A stretch of 64,000 nt of DNA, from positions 543,013 through 607,012 of the forward strand of contig NZ_FQWK01000001.1 of the NCBI RefSeq assembly GCF_900129655.1, read 5' to 3'. Below are positions 54,342 through 63,546 of this stretch, piece by piece; position 1 is the stretch's first letter, and each line of letters opens with the position of its first letter. Position numbers and translations under genes: made by a program. The DNA comes from Bacteroides clarus YIT 12056 (GTDB lineage: Bacteria; Bacteroidota; Bacteroidia; Bacteroidales; Bacteroidaceae). A model generated the notes under the pieces. The model worked only from the letters and a program-made list of their open reading frames with translations, made no database searches and was not told the DNA's origin.

Positions 54342-56921
54342 TTATTGTATACCTACAAGTTTTTTGTATCGATTGTCCTCTCTACAATTTTCAAATGCAG
54401 GCCAATCTTGTACAGAATATTTAAGCATATTGTCCTCTTTTATTGCTCTTGATAGATAATCTAAAGCATTTGGAATATCCCCAATCAGTGAATAAGCAGC
54501 AGCTATAACGTCATTATCATACAATTCTTTATTATTGAGAATTTTATTTTTTATTTTCTTTTCATCGAGTTTATTATGTTTGATATCTGCAATAAAGTAA
54601 TTAATGGCAAGTGCGGGTATGCAGGTTTGGGGATTGTCGTAATATTGTTTTAGTTCCCAATAAACGTCTTTATATCGTTTTAACTTTAATTTTGCATAAG
54701 AATAACTGATGAGTGTACTGATTTCTCTTTTATGTTTTATCCAATATTCTTCGATTAAGTCACAAGCTGTTTCGTATTCCTCAAATTCTATATAATATAA
54801 AAATAAAATATCTGGTTCAATTGTAGAGAATTTATCAGCAATTTTTTTAGCTTTTTCTTTTTCCTTTGTAATTGCATATAATTTAATTAGCATATTATTA
54901 TGAATATAACTATCTTCTCCAATATCCTCAAGTATTTTTATGGCTTCTGAAATATTATCAAAATGTTTTGCTAAAATGATAGCTTTTTTTAATAAATAAT
55001 CATAGGATGGATTATATTCATCTTCAAATTCGTGCATAAACTTATTGACTTCATTAATTTTATCTTTGTTGATAAAATAATCTAATAAGATTAGTAGTAT
55101 AGATTCTACCCACACAGGGGCATCTGCTTCTTTTGCAAATTTATATCCATCAATTAGAAGTTGATCAACTTCTTTGTTTATTATATCTCTATATTGATAG
55201 CAAACTTTTAAGTAGTTTGGGTGGTATTTATTTTGTTTTTCATATTCATTGAGTAATTCTAATACTTTGTCTTTCCTTTTTTCATTTTCTTTTTCATACA
55301 GATGGTTATACCAATTGCATAGATTTACCCACGAAGTATTAAAAATACTTCCATCTAATTTTATGCTAGCAAGATAACACTCTGTTATTGATTCCACTGT
55401 TATGTCAGATTCTTCTTTTTTTACTAAAGAGTTATAATAGTCAACCATGAAATCTCCTTTTTTCCTATATAAGCTATAATCTGTAGGATATATTGATATT
55501 GCTTTGTTTATATATTCTATTTTGTCTTTTATACAAGGAAATGAATTTACTGCATCTAAATAATACATTTCCGTATTAGGATTAATTGCAATAAGTAAAT
55601 CTATTGTTGATTTATATTGGATACTATTCTCAAGATTCATATCGTGAAGTATAGATAATTTCATTTCTAATAATTCAGTTTTGAATCTTATATTTTCTAT
55701 TTTTTCAAGATTTTGTTCATCGATTAATTTTAAAGCTTCTTCTATTTCATCTTCCATAAATAAAATTCTAATTTTATTTAAGGCTTTTTTTTCTTCATCT
55801 TTTATTAGTGGTGAATTATCTTTTTTAGTAGTGTTATTTTTCTTTCTTTCTTTTTTTATATCAACGTGCTTAAAAAAATCTTCGAAGATATTATGACTGA
55901 CCATTTTCTTTAGCCTTTTAGAATCTTCTTGAATTATTTGCGAGTTAGATTTTGCTACATATTCATTTGATGTTAAACTTTTTATTAGTTTTATTTGATG
56001 TTCACTACTTAAAATTGCATTATCAATAGGTAATACACCTTTGTTTAGACGTTTGTTTAGTTCAGCCATTAATTCATCAAATCCATCTATTTGAACGAAA
56101 TATACTTTGTCTTTCCATAATAATTTTTTTAAATCGTCTGAAATACATTCATCTCCCTTTCTAATGCACCAATATATACCATTTTTGAAAAATTCTTCTT
56201 TTTTTAAGAGGAATGATAATATGTCCATAATGGATCGGTCATTGCCTGCATATCCTACAACAATTAATCCATAATCTTTTGAGAATTCAATAAATTTATT
56301 TTTCATATTTCCTTCTAAAGATTCAGTTTCTCTTAGAGTGCTTTTTATATCCTCAAATAAATAATCTCCATGTAATTTGATTATTTTGGGACGTTTAGAA
56401 GTTACTGTTATACTTGTTATGGCAGAGTCATGAGCGCATACGACAGGGCGTACATTAGAAAATCTATAGAAAGCTTCATTTAATAAATCATCAAAATTAG
56501 TTGTAAATATAGCGTTAAAATAGTTGTTCTCGATAAGTTTTACTAAATATGCATATCCTATTGAAGGATTTTTATTAGCAACTTCATTTTCAACAAAGGC
56601 CCTTCTTTGGCGTTGTAAATCATATCGTTTTTCAAAGAGAGAGGAGTATGGATTTCTTTCATCAAACCAATTTTGTTTTTCGAAATATTCATCAGGGGTG
56701 ATACTAGTGTCATAATCATCGGCATATTCAATAATTTCCTTTTTCCAATCATTTATTAATTGAGTTCCTGATTTTATTCCTGAAGTAATAGAACATCCAG
56801 CCCCCATTAATAGAGAATAGTTGGGGGTATCATCACATCTGATACTTAGAAATCTAACTATATCTGATATTTTCTTTTCTTTATGCCTTAACTCAAATAG
56901 TATATCTTTAATGTTTTCCAT
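54342..56921 (-). CDS. SIR2-domain protein with TPR-like C-terminus (candidate anti-phage NADase)
   Basis: 859 aa. Residues ~20-300 form a SIR2 domain of the prokaryotic defence type: GAGCS (40-44), TTNFD (140-144, Asn142), KLHGD (182-186, His184) and VGYAGND (222-228). In defence systems this domain destroys NAD+. A Lys-rich linker (~335-370) leads to ~490 residues of helical, TPR-like repeats, likely the sensing part. No zinc-binding Cys set of true sirtuins is evident. The gene is clearly AT-richer than its surroundings, with a weak link to neighbours, a decayed gene and tRNA-Phe nearby, indicating acquisition. Single-gene system; TATCTTTG promoter at 56960. Confidence 0.85.
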   Translation of the reverse strand: MENIKDILFELRHKEKKISDIVRFLSIRCDDTPNYSLLMGAGCSITSGIKSGTQLINDWKKEIIEYADDYDTSITPDEYFEKQNWFDERNPYSSLFEKRYDLQRQRRAFVENEVANKNPSIGYAYLVKLIENNYFNAIFTTNFDDLLNEAFYRFSNVRPVVCAHDSAITSITVTSKRPKIIKLHGDYLFEDIKSTLRETESLEGNMKNKFIEFSKDYGLIVVGYAGNDRSIMDILSFLLKKEEFFKNGIYWCIRKGDECISDDLKKLLWKDKVYFVQIDGFDELMAELNKRLNKGVLPIDNAILSSEHQIKLIKSLTSNEYVAKSNSQIIQEDSKRLKKMVSHNIFEDFFKHVDIKKERKKNNTTKKDNSPLIKDEEKKALNKIRILFMEDEIEEALKLIDEQNLEKIENIRFKTELLEMKLSILHDMNLENSIQYKSTIDLLIAINPNTEMYYLDAVNSFPCIKDKIEYINKAISIYPTDYSLYRKKGDFMVDYYNSLVKKEESDITVESITECYLASIKLDGSIFNTSWVNLCNWYNHLYEKENEKRKDKVLELLNEYEKQNKYHPNYLKVCYQYRDIINKEVDQLLIDGYKFAKEADAPVWVESILLILLDYFINKDKINEVNKFMHEFEDEYNPSYDYLLKKAIILAKHFDNISEAIKILEDIGEDSYIHNNMLIKLYAITKEKEKAKKIADKFSTIEPDILFLYYIEFEEYETACDLIEEYWIKHKREISTLISYSYAKLKLKRYKDVYWELKQYYDNPQTCIPALAINYFIADIKHNKLDEKKIKNKILNNKELYDNDVIAAAYSLIGDIPNALDYLSRAIKEDNMLKYSVQDWPAFENCREDNRYKKLVGIQ

Positions 56922-56959
56922 AATGTAATTTATAGGTTTTGTAAAAATGTATATCTTTA

Positions 56960-56967
56960 CAAAGATA
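56960..56967 (-). promoter_or_regulatory. -7 element for SIR2-TPR gene
   Basis: Minus-strand TATCTTTG fits TAnnTTTG, 39 bp before the start. Confidence 0.55.
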
Positions 56968-57186
56968 AGACTTTAAGAATATTTTTATGAAAGAATATTG
57001 ATAAATATTTGTATTGTTCAATTTTTATTTTTCAGATGATAGATTACTTTGTGTTATGTTCATAAGTTATAGATTAGCTATTAATACAGAAAAGATTTTT
57101 CTATCAAGCTATTATATGGAGTGTAAATAGTTTGCATTTATTAGATGATTAAAATTAAAAAACTTATTTTACACGTAAAAGAACTT

Positions 57187-57515
57187 TTATTTGAATAGCG
57201 ATAATTTAATTAGAGTATTACAGTAACGTTTTGTAGCAGAGATACTCTTTCCTATTAGCTTTGTTATTTTGGACGGATTAAATTTAGGATACTGCTTGAT
57301 GATATTTAGGACTTCCTGTTCTTTTGAGTTTATGGTATCATTTACAGTATCATTTATAACTTCATTTTTGATACTGTACCTTTTTTGAACACTGCTGTAA
57401 GTATTTCCTCTGTATGAAACTCTGATTCGGATACATTAGTATCCTTTATGGATTTATGTATACGCGGAATTCTATATACTATTTTGTTAATCAAGTGCAG
57501 GCTTTTCAGTATTCA
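57187..57515 (-). pseudogene. Remnant of AlbA_2-type ATP-binding/winged-helix protein
   Basis: On the minus strand one frame reads INKIVYRIPRIHKSIKD and FHTEEILTAVFKKGTVSK, then, after a single-base slip in an A-run at ~57376, NEVINDTVNDTINSKEQEVL up to a TAA at 57187. This is the usual C-terminal order of AlbA_2 (putative DNA-binding) proteins: the ..GIPRI..PEFEE.. segment, then a winged helix. The N-terminal part is missing and there is no start. Upstream to 56922 and downstream to 57640 I see nothing else. Confidence 0.6.
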
Positions 57516-57647
57516 GCATAGATTTTTGTAATGGCGATACAAAGTTAGTGATTTATTTAGTGGGTGAAGATTTGATTCTCTTTTATTTGTATAAAAAAGT
57601 AGAATCCCAAAACTTTCTATAAATGTTTTACCGAGGATAAATAAAAA

Positions 57648-57678
57648 AAACGCTGTAAATTATTCATTTACAACGTTT
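57648..57678 (-). terminator. Terminator of tRNA-Phe
   Basis: AAACG..GTAAAT and ATTTAC..CGTTT arms with a 5-nt loop, followed on the minus strand by a run of T. Confidence 0.75.
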
Positions 57679-57694
57679 TATTCTTATTTTCAAG

Positions 57695-57767
57695 TGGTGC
57701 CACCAGGAATCGAACCGGGGACACAAGGATTTTCAGTCCTTTGCTCTACCAACTGAGCTATGGCACC
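57695..57767 (-). tRNA. tRNA-Phe (GAA)
   Basis: 73 nt cloverleaf on the minus strand. Acceptor arms GGTGCCA/TGGCACC, D-loop AGCTCAGTTGGTAGAGC, anticodon loop CTGAAAA with anticodon GAA, T-arm GGTTCGATTCC, discriminator A. CCA is not encoded. Promoter TACCTTTG at 57790-57797. Confidence 0.97.
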
Positions 57768-57789
57768 ATTTCTATCTCTTTTGCGGTTG

Positions 57790-57797
57790 CAAAGGTA
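57790..57797 (-). promoter_or_regulatory. -7 element for tRNA-Phe
   Basis: Minus-strand TACCTTTG fits TAnnTTTG, 23 bp before the tRNA 5' end. Confidence 0.65.
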
Positions 57798-57832
57798 GTG
57801 AAAGTTTTGGACTATGCAAGAGGTTAAGAGAT

Positions 57833-57878
57833 AAAAAACGCTGATAATTGGCTACGTGGCTAAGTATCAGCGTTTTTT
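57833..57878 (-). terminator. Terminator of sppA-lpxK-punA-thiL unit
   Basis: AAAAAACGCTGATA and TATCAGCGTTTTTT are perfect 14-bp arms around an 18-nt loop, past the thiL stop. Confidence 0.8.
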
Positions 57879-57967
57879 ATTTTAGAAAAAATACTGAAAA
57901 ACTTTGTAAGAACATTGTTTGTCCGTTTTTTACTCGGCTTTTCAGCTCTACCCTTTGCTTTTCAGTT

Positions 57968-59047
57968 CTATTCTTTAGAATCTTCCATATCCTCTGTCGC
58001 CTCGGAAGTAGCGGATTCCTCTTTAAGCGGGTTCCAGCCTTGTGCTTTCAACTCAAATTCCTGTCCGTCGCGGGTGATAAGGGCACAACCTAATTCCGGT
58101 TTAGTGATATGACCTATCAGCTTGACACCTTCCATGTCAGACACTTTCTCATGGTCGGCAATAGGTACGGTGAACAGAAGTTCGTAATCCTCGCCGCCGT
58201 TGAGGGCGCAAGTCGTCAGGTTCATATTGAATTCCTCTGCCATAACAGCAGTTTGGTAGTCGATAGGGATATGCTCCTCATAAATGCGGCAACCGACCTT
58301 GCTTTGCGTGCAGATATGCAGTAATTCCGAAGATAATCCGTCGGAAACGTCCATCATGGAAGTAGGCTGAATACCTTCTTTAGCCAATTTCTGAATAATA
58401 TCGCGACGGGCTTCCGGTTTCAGTTGCCGTTCCAGCAGATACTCTTTGCCTGCGAAATCAGGTTGTAAATCTTTGTCGCCACCTTTTAGGACGCTCTTTT
58501 CACGTTCCAGCAGTTGCAGACCCATATAAGCTGCACCTAAGTCACCGGAAACGCAGATAAGGTCAGTCTCTTTGGCGCCGTTGCGATAAACGATCTTTCC
58601 TTTTTCACCTTCTCCAATGCAAGTGATGCTGATTGTAAGCCCCGTATAAGAAGAAGACGTGTCACCGCCCACAATATCCACGCCATATTCCTCACAGGCA
58701 AGGCGGACGCCGGCATACAGTTCTTCCATATCCTCTACGCTGAAACGTTTGGACAGTCCCAACGAAACGGTGATTTGCCGGGGTGTACCGTTCATGGCAT
58801 ATATATCGGAAAAATTCACTATGGCCGCTTTATATCCCAAATGCTTCAAAGGCACATACGTCAAATCGAAATGTACGCCTTCCAGTAATAAATCGGTGGT
58901 AACCAGCACTTCTTTGTCCGCCGGGTAGGAGAGGACGGCGGCATCATCACCGATGCCGTACCGGCTTGATTCGTTTTTTAATTCGATACCCTCGGTCAGG
59001 TGGCGGATGAGGCCGAACTCACCGAGAGTTGCTATTTCTGTTCTCAT
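57968..59047 (-). CDS. thiL: Thiamine-monophosphate kinase
   Basis: 359 aa from ATG 59047 (MRTEIATLGEFGLIRHL). The open frame to 59146 would cross the repeat-rich gap and is rejected. It phosphorylates thiamine phosphate to the diphosphate cofactor. Family motifs: GIGDDAAVL, VTTDLLLEGVHFDLTY, and the ATP-site DVSDGLSSELLHI. The C-terminal ~18 residues are an acidic tail. Last gene of the minus-strand cluster. Confidence 0.94.
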   Translation of the reverse strand: MRTEIATLGEFGLIRHLTEGIELKNESSRYGIGDDAAVLSYPADKEVLVTTDLLLEGVHFDLTYVPLKHLGYKAAIVNFSDIYAMNGTPRQITVSLGLSKRFSVEDMEELYAGVRLACEEYGVDIVGGDTSSSYTGLTISITCIGEGEKGKIVYRNGAKETDLICVSGDLGAAYMGLQLLEREKSVLKGGDKDLQPDFAGKEYLLERQLKPEARRDIIQKLAKEGIQPTSMMDVSDGLSSELLHICTQSKVGCRIYEEHIPIDYQTAVMAEEFNMNLTTCALNGGEDYELLFTVPIADHEKVSDMEGVKLIGHITKPELGCALITRDGQEFELKAQGWNPLKEESATSEATEDMEDSKE

Positions 59048-59156
59048 CTTAATTAGTTGAAAGGTGAAAGTTGATAGTTGAAAGCGAATAGTTACTACGT
59101 ACTTACACTGCACGGCAACTTTCAACTCCCGACTATCAACTTTCAACTATTTGTTT
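59048..59156. repeat. Inverted tandem-repeat element between punA and thiL
   Basis: AGTTGAAAGGTGAAAGTTGATAG-type units on the left face CTATCAACTTTCAACTA-type units on the right around a ~45-nt centre. Same design as copies A-C but a different unit. It sits inside a likely operon. Confidence 0.6.
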
Positions 59157-59158
59157 AC

Positions 59159-59974
59159 TTACGCTCTGTTAATCAACTCCCTCATAATTTCCGTCATCTT
59201 CGGCTGTGCGGCATCCGCAGCTTTCTGCACCTCTTCGTGAGACACCTCTACAATCTTACCTTCCACGCCTAAGTCCGTGATAACCGATACGCCGAACACC
59301 TTGATGCCGCAGTGGTTCGCAACGATTACTTCGGGAACGGTAGACATACCTACCGCATCCGCACCCAGGATACGGAACATTTTGTATTCCGCCGGAGTTT
59401 CAAACGTAGGCCCTTGCGTACCGATGTACACGCCATGTTGTACTTTGATACCCTTTTCGGCGGCAATTGCGTCCGCCTTACGGATAAGTTCTTTATCGTA
59501 GGCCTCACTCATATCCGGAAAACGCGGGCCGTAAGGAATATTCCTGCCGTGCAGCGGATGTTCGGGGAAGAAATTGATGTGATCGGTGATAATCATCAGG
59601 TCGCCGATTTCAAAATCAGGATTCGTACCACCGCTGGCGTTAGAAACGAATAAGGTCTTGATGCCCAATTCGCGCATCACACGCACCGGGAACGTCACTT
59701 CTTTCATGGAATATCCCTCGTAGAAATGGAAGCGTCCCTGCATGGCCAGAATATCTTTATCGCCCAGCTTGCCGCAAATCAGCTTACCGCTGTGTCCCTC
59801 TACCGTAGAAACGGGGAAGTTGGGAATATCCTCATACTTTATTTCATACTTCTCGGTAATCTCGCCTGCAAGGCTGCCAAGTCCGGTTCCGAGGATAATC
59901 GCTGTCTCAGGATGCGTGTGCATCTTACCTTTCAGATAAGCTGCGGTTTCTTGAATACGTTCTAACATAGCCAA
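59159..59974 (-). CDS. punA: Purine-nucleoside phosphorylase (PNP-I, trimeric type)
   Basis: 271 aa (ATG 59974, or 59968). Cleaves inosine, guanosine or xanthosine with phosphate to base plus ribose 1-phosphate. Family motifs: IILGTGLGSLA phosphate loop, EGHSGKLICG, MQGRFHFYEGYS, VSNASGGTNP and GADAVGMSTVPE, including the purine-site Glu/Asn region. Starts within the last 50 bp of lpxK on the same strand. Confidence 0.92.
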   Translation of the reverse strand: MAMLERIQETAAYLKGKMHTHPETAIILGTGLGSLAGEITEKYEIKYEDIPNFPVSTVEGHSGKLICGKLGDKDILAMQGRFHFYEGYSMKEVTFPVRVMRELGIKTLFVSNASGGTNPDFEIGDLMIITDHINFFPEHPLHGRNIPYGPRFPDMSEAYDKELIRKADAIAAEKGIKVQHGVYIGTQGPTFETPAEYKMFRILGADAVGMSTVPEVIVANHCGIKVFGVSVITDLGVEGKIVEVSHEEVQKAADAAQPKMTEIMRELINRA

Positions 59975-61028
59975 TAATGTTTTGGTTAAATATATATTGT
60001 TGATTTTGCAAAAACTCTATTTCGATGGGGAGTACATAAATGTACGGTTTCAGCGTTTCGTTCAGAGCCGGATGATTTTTCAGTCGGGTAGCATCCTTTT
60101 CCGTTGTGATAATCAGTCTTTTACCCTCTTTCAACCGGGCAAATTGCTCCTCAATGAGTTGCAGGTCTTTTTCGCCGAAGTCGTGATGGTCGCCGAATTC
60201 CAGCAGATTGACATTGGGAGTGTACGATTCCACTTCTTCCACCAGCGGGGCGGGAGAGGCGATGCCCGTAACGAGTAGTACCTGCTCGCTTCCCGTACAG
60301 GATATTCTCTCTTTCGTCTTTTCGGGGAATAACGGTAGTAGCGAGCCATAGCGGAATCTGGAGAAATACAATTGCTGGTACGGATACAGATGCAGCCTTT
60401 TGGTAATAATGTTGAAGTCTATCGGCTTGATGTCATCCGGACACTTCGTTACAATGACTATCTGGGCGCGGTTCTTCCCGCAGGCAGGTTCGCGCAGTCT
60501 TCCCGCAGGCAACAGGACATCATCACAAAGCAACCGGTGGTAGTCGGTCAGCAGAATATTCATTCCCGCCTTTACGTGGCGATGCTGGAAAGCATCATCC
60601 AGCAGCACTGCATCCACAGCGGGACTTTTCAAGTTAAGCAACTGCTCGATACCATGACAGCGGTTTTCATCTACCGCCACCCGTATGTCCGGAAACTTGC
60701 TTTTTATCTGATACGGCTCGTCACCGATTTTCTGTACACTGCTCTCGGCGGTTGCCAGTACATACCCTTTACTTTTTCGTTTGTAGCCGCGGCTCAGTGT
60801 CGCCACATTTACGCCCTCATTCTGCAATAACCTTATCAGATACTCCGTATGTGGCGTCTTGCCCGTTCCACCTACGGCAAGATTGCCTACACATATCACA
60901 GGAACGTCAAAACTCTTTGACCGGAGCCAGCCCCAGTCAAAGAGTTTATTTCGCAAGCATACTCCTATCCCGTAGAGCCAGGACAGGGGATATAGCCAAT
61001 GGTGTATTTTTACGGATGCATCTCTCAT
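59925..61028 (-). CDS. lpxK: Tetraacyldisaccharide 4'-kinase
   Basis: 367 aa. Adds the 4'-phosphate to the lipid A precursor at the inner membrane. The unusual P-loop GNLAVGGTGKTP is present, with ATLSRGYKRKSKGY and LLDDAFQHRHV, including the conserved DDxxQHR. The N-terminal hydrophobic part fits a membrane-associated start. Ends overlapping punA and begins 6 bp after sppA. Confidence 0.95.
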   Translation of the reverse strand: MRDASVKIHHWLYPLSWLYGIGVCLRNKLFDWGWLRSKSFDVPVICVGNLAVGGTGKTPHTEYLIRLLQNEGVNVATLSRGYKRKSKGYVLATAESSVQKIGDEPYQIKSKFPDIRVAVDENRCHGIEQLLNLKSPAVDAVLLDDAFQHRHVKAGMNILLTDYHRLLCDDVLLPAGRLREPACGKNRAQIVIVTKCPDDIKPIDFNIITKRLHLYPYQQLYFSRFRYGSLLPLFPEKTKERISCTGSEQVLLVTGIASPAPLVEEVESYTPNVNLLEFGDHHDFGEKDLQLIEEQFARLKEGKRLIITTEKDATRLKNHPALNETLKPYIYVLPIEIEFLQNQQYIFNQNIIGYVRTYSRNRSLSER

Positions 61029-61034
61029 TTAAAT

Positions 61035-62801
61035 TTATTGTATGTTCAGTTCAAACGGTACACGTGCCTGTATACGGTCTATCTTGTCAAAGTTCTCGAT
61101 AATGCTGAATTGACGGTACACATCGTTCATTTTTCCGTTCAGCATGCGAACCTTGATATAATTTCCGGGATTCGTATTCATCAGGCTTTCCAAAAATCCC
61201 TCTTTCTTAGGATAGTTCATTACGGTGTAAGCGTCTACACCCGCTTTGGCAATGGCAATCTCCAAAGCCTTGTCCAGACCGCCCAGTTCGTCCACCAGTC
61301 CCAGCTCTTTGGCAGTGCTTCCGGTCCATACGCGGCCTTGCGCTATCTTGTCTAACTCTTCCATGCTGATGCCGCGTCCGTCGGAACAACGGGTCAGGAA
61401 GAGTTCGTAACCTTTGTTGACGTACATCTGCATCAATCCTTTCTCACCATCGTTCATCGGGCGGGTCAGGTTGCCGAAATCGGCATACGGATTGGTCTTT
61501 ACTACGTCGAAGTTCACACCGAGTTTTTCGGTCAGCCCTTTGGCGTTGGGCATCATTCCGAAGATGCCGATAGAGCCGGTCAGCGTGGTAGGTTCGGCAA
61601 CGATGGTGTCGGCGTTGCAGGCGATGTAGTAACCGCCGGATGCGGCATAGTCACCCATAGATACGATTACGGGTTTTTCTTTTTTCAGTTGGTTTACGGC
61701 GTACCATATCTGTTCGGAACCGTATGCGCTACCGCCCGGAGAGTTCACACGCAGCACGACGGCCTTTACATTTTCATCATCTTTCAGTTTGCGCAAGTCT
61801 TTGATAACCTTTTCGGAATTGATGCCCTCGTCGGTAGAGGCGGACGAACCGCCGTCAATCTCACCATACGCGTAATATACGGCAATCACGTTTCCGCTCT
61901 TGTCTCTGGGTACGTTTTTCTTTACGTTTATCATGTCCTGAATACCCAGCACCGGCATGTTGTCGTCTTTGTCGATACCTACCATGTTTTTCAGGTAGTC
62001 GCGTACATCATTCTTATATATCAGGGTATCCACCAATCCGTTCTTCACGCTCTCCTCTGCCGGGTAGAACATCAGCATGCGGTCTGCTTCCTTATTCAGC
62101 GCTTCTACAGAAAGGTTGCGCGATTCGGCAACGGAGCTCGTAATCTGTCCCCAAATGGAAGACAGATATACATTTACCTGCTCGCGGTTGGCGGGGCTCA
62201 TTTCAGTGGAGATGAACGGTTCTACTGCGGATTTGTATGTACCCACTTTGAATATCTGCATCTCTACACCGATTTTTTCCAGTAAATCTTTAAAGAACAT
62301 CGGAGTAGCTGCCAGTCCTCGCCATTCGAGCATACCTTGCGGGTTCAGCAGCACTTTGTCCGCAACGCTGGACAGGTAGTAAAGGTTCTGCGTGTAAGTA
62401 TCGCCGTAAGCCACGATGAATTTACCCGATTCCTTGAAGTCTTTCAGCGCGTCTCGAATTTCTTCCAGCGAAGCGAATCCGGCTCCCAGTGAAGTTGCCT
62501 GAATGTAAATACCTTTGATATCTTCATTTTCTTTCGCTTTCCTGATAGAAGAAAGAATATCGTCCAGTCCATACGTTTTGTAGTCTTCTTTCATAAGGAA
62601 ATCCAGCGGATTCTCCTGGCTTCGTTCGGTCAGTGTACCGTTCAAGTCCAGCATCATGACGGAATTCTTACGCACTTGCGTTTCCGATTCCGAGGATGAA
62701 ACCATGCTGAAAACTACGAGAATGCTGATGAAAAACAACACGACGCTCGATATGATAATACCCGTTACGGTGGCGAGCGTAAATTTCAAGAAATCTTTCA
62801 T
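61035..62801 (-). CDS. sppA: Signal peptide peptidase SppA, 67K type
   Basis: 588 aa. One N-terminal membrane anchor (~10-35), then two related ClpP/crotonase-like halves in the periplasm. The catalytic Lys is in VGTYKSAVEPF (first half) and the nucleophilic Ser in GDYAASGGYYIAC (second half), the known SppA arrangement. It degrades cleaved signal peptides. First gene of the sppA-lpxK-punA-thiL unit, with promoter TATCTTTG at 62840-62847. Confidence 0.95.
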   Translation of the reverse strand: MKDFLKFTLATVTGIIISSVVLFFISILVVFSMVSSSESETQVRKNSVMMLDLNGTLTERSQENPLDFLMKEDYKTYGLDDILSSIRKAKENEDIKGIYIQATSLGAGFASLEEIRDALKDFKESGKFIVAYGDTYTQNLYYLSSVADKVLLNPQGMLEWRGLAATPMFFKDLLEKIGVEMQIFKVGTYKSAVEPFISTEMSPANREQVNVYLSSIWGQITSSVAESRNLSVEALNKEADRMLMFYPAEESVKNGLVDTLIYKNDVRDYLKNMVGIDKDDNMPVLGIQDMINVKKNVPRDKSGNVIAVYYAYGEIDGGSSASTDEGINSEKVIKDLRKLKDDENVKAVVLRVNSPGGSAYGSEQIWYAVNQLKKEKPVIVSMGDYAASGGYYIACNADTIVAEPTTLTGSIGIFGMMPNAKGLTEKLGVNFDVVKTNPYADFGNLTRPMNDGEKGLMQMYVNKGYELFLTRCSDGRGISMEELDKIAQGRVWTGSTAKELGLVDELGGLDKALEIAIAKAGVDAYTVMNYPKKEGFLESLMNTNPGNYIKVRMLNGKMNDVYRQFSIIENFDKIDRIQARVPFELNIQ

Positions 62802-62839
62802 TGTTTTATTGTTTTTGGTATGCTAACTTTTCAAGCTAA

Positions 62840-62847
62840 CAAAGATA
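62840..62847 (-). promoter_or_regulatory. -7 element for sppA unit
   Basis: Minus-strand TATCTTTG fits TAnnTTTG, 39 bp before the start. Confidence 0.6.
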
Positions 62848-63540
62848 AATAATTAGGTTGATATTTTCTCTATCTGTCGCATGATTTTTCGGTTTTGTCA
62901 CACCGAGGTTTTAATATTTTATTTGTACCGCCATATTTATCCGTATTCGTAAACGCCGATGGATTATCGTCATTATGCCGAAAACGAAGCTTCGGTTACT
63001 TTCTTTCCCTATGTGTGGAGATAAATCATTTTTCCTATATTTGTTATGTTTTAATAGATAAGGATTATCTGATAAATGTAGATGATATATGAACTTTCAA
63101 GAAGATAGATATGCGGCAAACTAATCTTACCCCGCCCGTGTTCTTTTCGTACCACGGCTGTTGTATGCAAAGACCACGGATGAAGTAATTAAGTACCACT
63201 GCCGTGGTACGAATAGTTCTTTATATTTTTGTTTCTTACTTCCGTTGACGCCAGCGTTTACCTTTCCGTTATTTCAGAACTGTTCTTCCTTGTTTCTCAA
63301 TAAACCATTTGAGGTTTATATAAAAGCGTGAGTGTTTAAGGTTCTGTGAATATATACGTGTTATGTATACACGTGTGCGCTTGTATACGCGCCCGCCTAC
63401 TTGCCCGCGCGCACGTGCGCATATATTATAATGTGTCCCTTCCTTTCATCAGCCTGTTTCCTGCTTTTTTTATGCTCTACAACATCTTTACTAATCAGCG
63501 AGTTAGGAAAAAGTTTCAAAAATATTTGGAAAAAGAGAAA
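62848..63540. other. Gene-free region upstream of rRNA-type promoters
   Basis: No convincing gene. It holds a plus-strand TATATTTG (63036-63043) followed only by very short frames, a 13-bp inverted repeat (63146-63213), and an alternating purine-pyrimidine tract (63340-63432). Confidence 0.6.
63146..63213. repeat. 13-bp perfect inverted repeat
   Basis: TTCGTACCACGGC and GCCGTGGTACGAA, separated by 42 bp that include an extra ACCACGG and GTACCAC. Confidence 0.7.
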
Positions 63541-63546
63541 GATATA

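Noticed and set aside
54342..56921. Sirtuin protein deacetylase
   Set aside because: Zinc-ribbon Cys pairs typical of sirtuins are not seen, and the GAGCS/TTNFD/KLHGD/VGYAGND set plus TPR-like tail fits defence-type SIR2 proteins.
57695..57767. tRNA-Phe as attachment site of an integrated island carrying the SIR2 gene
   Set aside because: I found no second copy of the tRNA 3' end between 53400 and 57690, and no intact integrase in that stretch.
57848..58093. 81-codon plus-strand frame beside tRNA-Phe
   Set aside because: It begins in the thiL-unit terminator and overlaps the thiL 3' end.
63036..63117. Gene driven by the TATATTTG at 63036
   Set aside because: Only frames of about ten codons follow the element; at most a small RNA could be made, for which I have no support.
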